Assembly: GCF_000330505.1 (NCBI RefSeq)
Contig: NW_004443648.1
Location: 1,200,707-1,214,177 of the forward strand
DNA length: 13,471 nucleotides
From: Entamoeba invadens IP1
Taxonomy: Eukaryota; Evosea; Mastigamoebida; Endamoebidae
Reading direction: 5' to 3'
Below the pieces are notes generated by a model, which saw nothing but the letters and a program-made list of their open reading frames with translations, was not told the origin of the DNA and made no database searches. Shown here piece after piece: positions 8,241 through 13,471 of the stretch. Numbering within the stretch: the first letter of the stretch is position 1; each line of letters begins with the position of its first letter. Made by a program: the position numbers and the translations under genes.

Positions 8241-8295
8241 ATTCCATCGGTGTGTGGTTTTGACCAATCAAAAGTGACCTACACACCGATAGAAT
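8225..8295. repeat. Sub-terminal inverted repeat, 15-bp arms
   Basis: ATTCTATCGGTGTGT at 8225-8239 is exactly inverted at 8281-8295 (ACACACCGATAGAAT). A third, direct copy of the core, CCATCGGTGTGTGG, lies between them at 8244-8257. Three copies of the end motif thus crowd one terminus. They may be transposase-binding sites or the trace of a second element end inserted in the opposite direction. Confidence 0.85.
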
Positions 8296-8514
8296 ATAAT
8301 GATTTCCCACACATTTGGCACCAAACCCCGCAAAAATAATGTCAATTGCAATTTTGTTTTTATTTTAAAAGAGTAAAGACTTGGTAATAAAAACTTAAAA
8401 AGAGAAAAATTATCAAACAAAAATAAATTCAAAAAAGATAACAAAAGAAAAGCAGAAAATGCTCCTCTCAAAATATCAAACTTTAAATGATAATAAAAAA
8501 TGCACCGACTTCCA

Positions 8515-8550
8515 CACACCAATCACAAGAGCACGCTTGTGATTGGTGTG
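8515..8550. repeat. Perfect 15-bp hairpin at the 5' edge of the Hsp70 homology
   Basis: CACACCAATCACAAG at 8515-8529 is the exact reverse complement of 8536-8550 (CTTGTGATTGGTGTG), with a six-base loop AGCACG. The right arm runs into the Hsp70 homology ([10 protein letters not shown]), so part of the captured sequence is duplicated in inverse just outside its border. Confidence 0.85.
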
Positions 8551-9046
8551 ATGACAAAATTGATACCACAAAACTTAACAATTTCAGCAAGGAAGTCACA
8601 GATATTTACGACACATGCATACAACCAGCCAGGCGTGCTCATCCAAGTTTTCGAGGGCGAGGCATCTATGACATCACACTGCAACCTGCTTGGAAAGTTT
8701 GGGTTGTTTGGTATCTTATTAGCACCACATGGAGTCTCACAGTTGAAGTCACATTTGACACAAATGCAAATGGAATATTAAACGTGTCGGCTGAAAACGA
8801 GACAACAGGAGAAAAAACTCTCAAAGGCACAGGTGGACAAGATGGTTGCAGACGCAAAGAAGTTCAAGGCGGAGGACGGCAAGATGATAACTATTGAGGC
8901 TAAAAATCGACACTAACTTGCTACTGTGTAATAACACAGTGAACAAGCAAATTTTTTCAAGGTTATCAACAGAAGATAATGCAGCAATCGAGGCTGATGT
9001 CAAAGACGTACTTGAGTTGTAAATTGACAAGAATCTGCACCAAAAG
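8539..9046 (+). pseudogene. Hsp70 gene fragment (C-terminal part of ATPase domain junction, substrate-binding domain and lid), frameshifted
   Basis: In frame from 8539: [37 protein letters not shown] and NLLGKF, ending near PHGVSQ. These are the canonical Hsp70 substrate-binding-domain blocks. Near 8740-8745 the frame changes and continues [20 protein letters not shown]. From 8836 the first frame resumes with DKMVADAKKFKAEDGK and IEAKN. From 8915 a third frame carries NNTVNKQIFSRLST, AAIEADVKDVLEL, a stop, and IDKNLHQK. The order is collinear with Hsp70 from the GGVMTKLI strand to the lid helix (about 170 residues). No ATPase domain, start or C-terminal tail is present. The [13 protein letters not shown] and [10 protein letters not shown] motifs make the assignment firm. 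It lies wholly inside the 8217-9322 element and on its plus strand. It cannot yield a chaperone. No intron remains, though the fragment is too short to say whether the source was mRNA. Confidence 0.92.
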
Positions 9047-9298
9047 TCCATTTGTTTAAACAAAAACACAATGCGTTGTTCTTATTCTAAACAACTAAAC
9101 AATTTAAAAAATCACAATATTATTTTATGTTTACACGTGTCGCGTTTTTTTCTCAAAAAAAACAAAAAAATACATTTTGTCATTTTTCTAGATTGTGGAT
9201 AGTTTTACAAATTTCATTATTTTTTAGTTTTTTTGCCAGAAATAAAAATAGAAAAGAAAAAAAATTTACACACCTTGGGAAAACCATTTTCATAACTC

Positions 9299-9322
9299 CA
9301 CACATCGATAGAATTTTTACTG
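9299..9322 (-). repeat. Right terminal inverted repeat of the TA-flanked element
   Basis: CACACATCGATAGAATTTTT followed by ACTG, directly before TA at 9323-9324. It is the inverted partner of 8217-8240 with two differences. Confidence 0.8.
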
Positions 9323-9324
9323 TA

Positions 9325-10255
9325 GTGTAAAAATAATATTAGCATTAAAAAAAAATTAAATTAACAAACTATATTTTGAAAAGAATAAATAAAATTTGTT
9401 ATTTTATAAATAGAAAGTGTTCGGATTCAAATGTTTTTAATTAAATGGAAAATTTTGTGAGAAAAATTTGGGTTGTGTCTTGTACTTTTTAGTTCTGTTT
9501 TTTTTTCAAGTTGGGTTTGTAAAAAAACATAAAAATAAATGTAACTTGATTTTGGCAACTTATTACCAAGATCCTAATACATAATTGATCTTATATTCGA
9601 GAAGTTGTGTCGCCTATCTTTATAACCAACCAGATTCACAAATAAATAAAAGAAAGCCACAAAAAAATGTTAAATTATTGTTTTCAAAAATAAAGAAAAA
9701 AAATACTTGCATATTATTTTTTTTACATTGAATTTCATACGTTGGCTAAATTTTATACTATTCTCTTCAGGCAACAAGTTTTATTGTTTAAATTAATAAT
9801 ATGTTGATTAATATTTAATAAAATGATAAACAGATATAATAACTATGTTATGTTATTTTGAAATTTAAGTAATATTTAATACACTTTTATAATAATTCAA
9901 TTTAATTAAAAAAACTAAAAAGAGCCGATTACTCGTAAAAAGTAAGACTTATTATTCAACTGTTACGATTTTAATATAACACAAATAAATGAACTGTTAT
10001 AATTACTTTAACATATTAATGTCGTAAACAATGAAACGTTTAAAGTTTTATTCGTCAAAATATATCAAAAACTTGCAATTAAAAAGACTTTAGCATTAAT
10101 CATTATGTGTAAAAATGCAGACCACAAATTCAAAACAAAAACATTTTCAATGCAAGCAGTAATAACTTTGGAAACACTGTAGTTATTAAATTACTTTAAT
10201 GTGTCTGAAACATTGGAGCATTCATAAAAGCCTTTTAATAGATTCAGAAAACAAT
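9325..10255. other. AT-rich spacer between the TA-flanked element and the Mutator-like element
   Basis: About 930 bases of AT-rich DNA with no coding remnant, terminal repeat pair, tRNA-like arms or promoter-motif-plus-frame combination that I can support. Small open frames here are poly-K/N/I type and look like chance. Confidence 0.4.
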
Positions 10256-10268
10256 ATTGCCAACGAGT
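10256..10268. repeat. Left flanking direct repeat (target duplication) of the Mutator-like element
   Basis: ATTGCCAACGAGT is repeated exactly at 12771-12783. Mutator-superfamily insertions duplicate 8-11 bp; the 13 shared bases probably include a chance match at one edge. Confidence 0.88.
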
Positions 10269-10381
10269 CGGATTAATTTCGCCTTTTTAATTTTCGCCTT
10301 TTTATTTTTTGCCTTATTTTCTTCAATAAAAATTCAACAAAATGTAAAAACATTTGAAATATAAAAATATAGAAAAATAAA
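10269..10381 (+). repeat. Left terminal inverted repeat of the MULE, with a 15-bp internal period
   Basis: Matches the inverse of 12652-12770 with few differences. The motif (C/T)GCCTT recurs with exactly 15-bp spacing, starting at 10280, 10295 and 10310; the other end has the same three copies at the same spacing. Regular repeats like this could serve as binding sites for the FLYWCH finger of the transposase. Confidence 0.88.
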
Positions 10382-10542
10382 ATTTACAAAAAAATAAAAA
10401 ACTATATATATTAATATCTTTTAACAATTGATACAATAAATACACAAAACTTATTTATTTTTTGTATTTTTTCATTGCACGTTTTATTTTTTTCGCTTTC
10501 TCATAATCACTTACTCTTTTTTTCTTTGGTTTTTTTTTGTTG

Positions 10543-12434
10543 TTAATTTTTTCTTTTTCTTTTTTGGATATTTCTTTTTGTTTTTTTATTAACCATCGAT
10601 CTTTTACTGTTTATAATTAGTTGAGCATTTTCATTTTCTTCCATTTCCATATCAACATTTTGGTTTTCTTTATCGACTTCAATTTTTTCCTCAAATAAAA
10701 CACAATTGGTTTCATCTGAATAAACACTTTCATTATTATCTGTTTCATTTAAATACCCCAAAATTTGCATGTTTGTTATCAAATCATTTTCTTGTTCAAC
10801 TTCAATTTTTGCACATTCAGAGTCCAAATCAAAGTATATTTGCATTTTCTTTTTTGAAAGTTATTTTGTACATTTTTCTAAAAAAATAATAACATCAATT
10901 TTGTTTTCTCCAAACAACTCTTTTTGAAGTTCTGATAAAGTAACGTTTTTTTCTATCATTTGTAATTTTTGTCGAGTCTTTTCCAATTCTTTTTCAAACA
11001 AATAAAAATGCAAATCTATAGATTTTTGGAATGAAAACAATTTATCTAAAAATTTGTGTATTGGGGGATGTGGGATACAAACAAATCTGTTTAGAGAAGA
11101 ATGAAAGCTCTCTGCCCGATTGTTGGTTCTTTCTGAAAGACCAAATACTGACCAATATTTCATTTTGAATACTCCATATTTATAATTTGCTTCAAAGTAA
11201 TTTAATATTTGTTTCACATCATCATCATCATCATGCATTACATAATCTTTTATTTTGTTGAATGCGTTTTTAATCATATTAATTGGAAGATAAGCAAGCG
11301 CCATCAACATTTTAACTATTGTTTTAAATATGTCGCCATTTTTGAAGCGATTTGAAAGTCCGAGTGTTATTACTCTGCGATAAATAGATTGACACAAATG
11401 GAAATGACAACACTTCACTATCACTTCGTCGCCGAAAATATCCTTAAAAAACACAATTTCAAAATCACCCATTATAACTACATTTTTGTGAAATAATGGA
11501 TAGTTGCATATTGTCTCTATTTTTTGAAACAGGATTTTGTACTCATTCTTTGACTTGGATGTTAGGCAACAATAAAATATGGGAAAAGACTCGTTATTTT
11601 TAAGTCCATGGATCGTATATAATTGCTGAAAAAGTTCTAAAATTTAATAAAAACACAAATTTTGATTAAATGTTATTGTATATTTTACTAAAAACTTTAT
11701 TTATTATATATATATTTTAACAATTAAATAATGTTTATAATTTGAACAATAAATAATTTTATATATTATTAATAAAAAAATGTTTATAATTAAATATAGT
11801 TTATTTATTAAAATTAAAACTATAAAACAAATAATTGTTACTTTTTTACAAATATGTAACAAACTTGGGCACGACTTGAATGTGCCATCCATCAAAATGA
11901 CACTGCATTGTGTAATAAATTCAAAATATTCTATTTTACCAAAAATAAGCATTTTATCATCTCTGTATAATAACATTTCTTGTTCTTTTCTAGTAAATCT
12001 AATTTCAGAAATAGTTTTGGGATTATCTGAACTATTTTTTGTTGTATATACAATATGTTCACATGCCGATAATCTTTTGGAAGACCCAGTAATAAAAGCT
12101 TCAGCTACAATTTCTTTTGTAGTTTTTAATTTGGAACTTTCTTTTGTTGATTCACTTTTCAAATTTAAAACACATTTTTATCGAAATATGCAGTAGAATC
12201 GTGGTCGTGTGGTAATCCTTTAAATTTACCAATATCCTCATATCCAATAGGATTTCCAGAATTATCGAAAAGCAGTTTAATTCTTTTTTTGCATTTTTCA
12301 TAATCACATTTAAAGATGATTCTTTCTTTATCTACTGATCTATACTTATATCCATCTACGTATGGTTGTTTTTTCCCTTTGTTTGAGTCAATCATTTCAA
12401 AATTTGGTGGAACAACTGGGGTTTTGATATCCAT
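10543..12434 (-). pseudogene. MULE transposase with FLYWCH-type zinc finger, one frameshift and one in-frame stop
   Basis: ATG at 12434 opens an 89-codon frame. It contains a FLYWCH-like finger: GKKQPYVDGYKYRS, then FKCDYEKCKK, then HDHDS. A one-base shift near 12165 leads into KSESTKESSKLKTTKEIVAE and on to LMDGTFKSCP, the first catalytic Asp (11889-11887). A 228-nt intron (11637-11864) restores LFQQLYTIHGLK. The frame runs through VVIMGDFEIVFF (second Asp, 11466-11464) and CCHFHLCQSIYRR to WSVFGLSERTNNRAESFHSS (catalytic Glu, 11112-11110). TAA at 10863-10861 ends this 446-residue part. The same frame continues after five codons with an acidic then basic tail (KRSMVNKKTKRNIQKRKRKN) to 10543, probably a nuclear-localisation C-terminus. 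Total about 550 residues. TATATTAAAG, about 45 bases upstream on the minus strand, is a possible promoter. The DDE triad is intact, so only two small lesions separate it from an open gene. Confidence 0.88.
11637..11864 (-). other. Spliceosomal intron in the MULE transposase, 228 nt, phase 1
   Basis: On the minus strand, the exon codons for DGTFKSCP end with the first base of a split codon at 11865. The intron starts GTTTGTTACAT at 11864 and ends AAATTTTAG at 11637. Splicing creates a Lys codon and the run CPKLFQQLYTIHGLK, the usual MULE continuation after DGTFK. Donor GTTTGTT and acceptor TAG are of the same type as in the piggyBac gene at 3303-3442. The length is a multiple of three, but the unspliced frame meets a stop near 11704. 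Confidence 0.85.
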
Positions 12435-12651
12435 TGATTTTTATGTTTATCTTTTAATTGATAAATAATATTGATCTACTTTAATATAAACTATTTTATA
12501 AGTTTTAAACCTAATGTGTTACATAAAAATTATATTAAAAAAAATAATTAAACTTGTTATTATTTATAATGTATGATTAATACACATGTTTAATAATATT
12601 ATTTGTTTAATTTAACAATTATATATCAAAAAATTAATTTGTGTTAAATAT

Positions 12652-12770
12652 AAATTATTTTTCTATATTTTTATATTTCAATACATTTTACATTTTGTTG
12701 AATTTTTATTGAAAAAAATAAGGCAAAAAATAAAAAGGCGAAAAATAAGAAGGCGAAAAATCATTCTCCC
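12652..12770 (-). repeat. Right terminal inverted repeat of the MULE
   Basis: Inverted partner of 10269-10381, with three GGCGAAAA-type units spaced by 15 bp near its outer end. It is directly followed by the second copy of the target duplication. Confidence 0.88.
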
Positions 12771-12783
12771 ATTGCCAACGAGT
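12771..12783. repeat. Right flanking direct repeat (target duplication) of the Mutator-like element
   Basis: ATTGCCAACGAGT, identical to 10256-10268 in the same direction. Confidence 0.88.
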
Positions 12784-12933
12784 GTGTTATTTTCTAATAA
12801 TAACAAAAGCATCATCGGTACATAAATTTTAATTAACATTTACCAGGACTTTATTGTTTCATTCAAAAACCTCATTTTTATTTTTGGAAATAACAACTGT
12901 CTATGCGAATATAAAAAGTTCTTTCAACAATAG

Positions 12934-12999
12934 TACTTTGATTTTTTGTTTAATCAAGACGACAAAATATTGTGCAAGAAATGCTTGGCGACAGTTTAA
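12934..12999 (+). pseudogene. Possible zinc-finger remnant (very short)
   Basis: Codons 12934-12996 read YFDFLFNQDDKILCKKCLATV, less its first residue, between two stops. A Phe-rich start, an acidic pair and CKKC spacing recall the first half of a BED finger such as those in hAT transposases. The second half (His pair) is not found, so this is only a hint. Confidence 0.15.
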
Positions 13000-13055
13000 T
13001 ACTTGCTGTTATATATAGTTAAGTACGTTGGAAAAAAAACCGTTACGCATTCAAA

Positions 13056-13377
13056 ATGACAGTAAGTTGTTACATTTTTATTGGAAATAGCAGTACAAAA
13101 CAATGTGAAACACTTTTAAGAATAACAATATCATATTGAACTTCACTTGCCTCGTAATGTTGGAGACAAAATTTTGGCGCGCATTGAGCATACGTTGTTA
13201 ACCCAACAGCAAACACAACACGTTTTGAAGAAAGTGGGAATAATGGCGAACATAACACAACTAAAATTAACCAATTTATTGATAAAATTAAAACATGACC
13301 TCACCACGTTTGCTTATTATAAAGTACAAGAAATTGTTACGGCGATGACAAATTTCAAATTTGTAATTATAATTTAA
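13056..13377 (+). pseudogene. Unidentified coding region, possibly frameshifted
   Basis: ATG at 13056 opens 27 codons (MTVSCYIFIGNSSTKQCETL...) ending at TGA 13137-13139. An overlapping second frame is open from 13126 to the stop at 13375-13377 and reads RNVGDKILARIEHTLLTQQQ, later VGIMANITQLKLTNLLIKL. This second frame lacks an ATG until 13243 but has markedly higher G+C than its surroundings and an amphipathic, helix-like character. One base of frame change near 13126-13139 would join the two. A GTAAGT at 13062 was tested as a splice donor and did not give an open join. TATATATAG about 40 bases upstream of 13056 could be a core element. I do not recognise the family. The alternating-helix pattern weakly recalls DUF4476-like repeats; this is not a firm call. 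Confidence 0.3.
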
Positions 13378-13471
13378 CGAATAATCGACAAAGGTGTAAT
13401 AAACATTCAACAATTAATGTAATATTTTTTATTTTATACACAGAATATTTTATGCAGAATTCTTTACACAG

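Larger units (their letters stand above)
8217..9322. mobile_element. Non-autonomous pogo/Tc1-like element (1106 bp) carrying an Hsp70 fragment
   Basis: The element begins CAGTAGAAATTCTATCGG at 8217 and ends with an inverted copy finishing at 9322. The 24-base ends match at 22 positions. TA lies directly outside both ends (8215-8216 and 9323-9324), which is the target duplication of the IS630-Tc1-mariner superfamily, and CAGTAGAA... ends are typical of the pogo/Tigger group. No transposase remnant lies inside. Instead the interior from 8539 to 9046 is a decayed piece of an Hsp70 gene. It is therefore a MITE-like element that seems to have acquired host coding sequence. Ends and TA are direct observations; the superfamily name follows from them and is probable, not certain. 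Confidence 0.75.
10269..12770. mobile_element. Mutator-like DNA transposon (MULE), 2502 bp, nearly complete
   Basis: The element is bounded by a 13-bp direct repeat on both sides and by long terminal inverted repeats of about 115 bp (10269-10381 and 12652-12770). The last few terminal bases differ slightly between the ends (CGGATTAATTTCGCC against GGGAGAATGATTTTTCGCC after inversion). The repeats then align almost base for base as far as TATAGAAAAATAA. It holds one transposase gene on the minus strand. Complete ends, an exact target duplication and only two coding breaks argue for a recent insertion. Confidence 0.92.

Noticed and set aside
11780..12196. 138-codon plus-strand frame over the MULE transposase
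   Set aside because: It is antisense to the DGTFK-containing exon and its intron; its composition is that of a mirror frame.
12934..12999. CKKC-containing mini-frame as proof of a hAT transposon
   Set aside because: Only about 20 codons between stops, no His pair, no 8-bp target duplication or hAT-type ends nearby. Listed only as a low-confidence hint.
13056..13125. GTAAGT at 13062 as an intron donor joining the two frames
   Set aside because: The available AG acceptors at 13089-13093 and 13119-13120 lead either to an immediate stop or into a frame that does not join the downstream open frame.
1..13471. tRNA genes, rRNA, CRISPR arrays or LINE/SINE copies
   Set aside because: No T-arm-like GGTTCGAATCC block, rRNA core segment, regularly spaced repeat array or reverse transcriptase motif was found on either strand by eye.

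Overview
The window is very AT-rich eukaryotic DNA with long intergenic runs. It looks like an Entamoeba genome, most likely E. invadens or a close relative. Four things point there. Two transposase genes carry introns of the Entamoeba type (donor GTTTGTT, acceptor TAG). A TATTTAAA core element lies just upstream of the only intact host-type gene. That gene is intronless and has a very short leader. Finally, piggyBac, Mutator-like and Tc1/mariner-type DNA transposons, all described from Entamoeba, sit side by side. The species is an inference; no rRNA or other decisive marker is present.

Layout. Positions ~262-586 (minus): a decayed fragment of an actin gene. 1015-1812: a 798-bp piggyBac deletion derivative flanked by TTAA, keeping the N-terminal part and the C-terminal Cys-rich part of a transposase but not the catalytic core. 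2473-4111 (plus): a larger piggyBac transposase pseudogene with its three catalytic Asp codons, one intron, a frameshift and two in-frame stops. A candidate piggyBac terminus abutting TTAA lies at 5525-5543. 5835-7802 (plus): an intact 655-codon gene for a secreted, probably GPI-anchored glycoside-hydrolase-like protein, with a core promoter motif at 5788-5795. 8217-9322: a TA-flanked, pogo/Tc1-like non-autonomous element with 24-bp inverted ends, enclosing a three-frame decayed Hsp70 gene fragment. 10269-12770: an almost complete Mutator-like element with ~115-bp terminal inverted repeats and a 13-bp flanking direct repeat; it encodes a FLYWCH + MULE transposase on the minus strand with one intron, one frameshift and one in-frame stop. 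13056-13377: a weak, possibly broken coding region that I cannot identify.

Overall, this is a transposon-rich block around one apparently functional host gene. The elements were probably mobilised as separate families. The most unusual item is the Hsp70 fragment enclosed by transposon ends, which looks like host gene capture. Its 5' edge coincides with a perfect 15-bp hairpin. The actin fragment is a second piece of a highly expressed housekeeping gene in the same 13 kb, but no carrier element can be shown for it.
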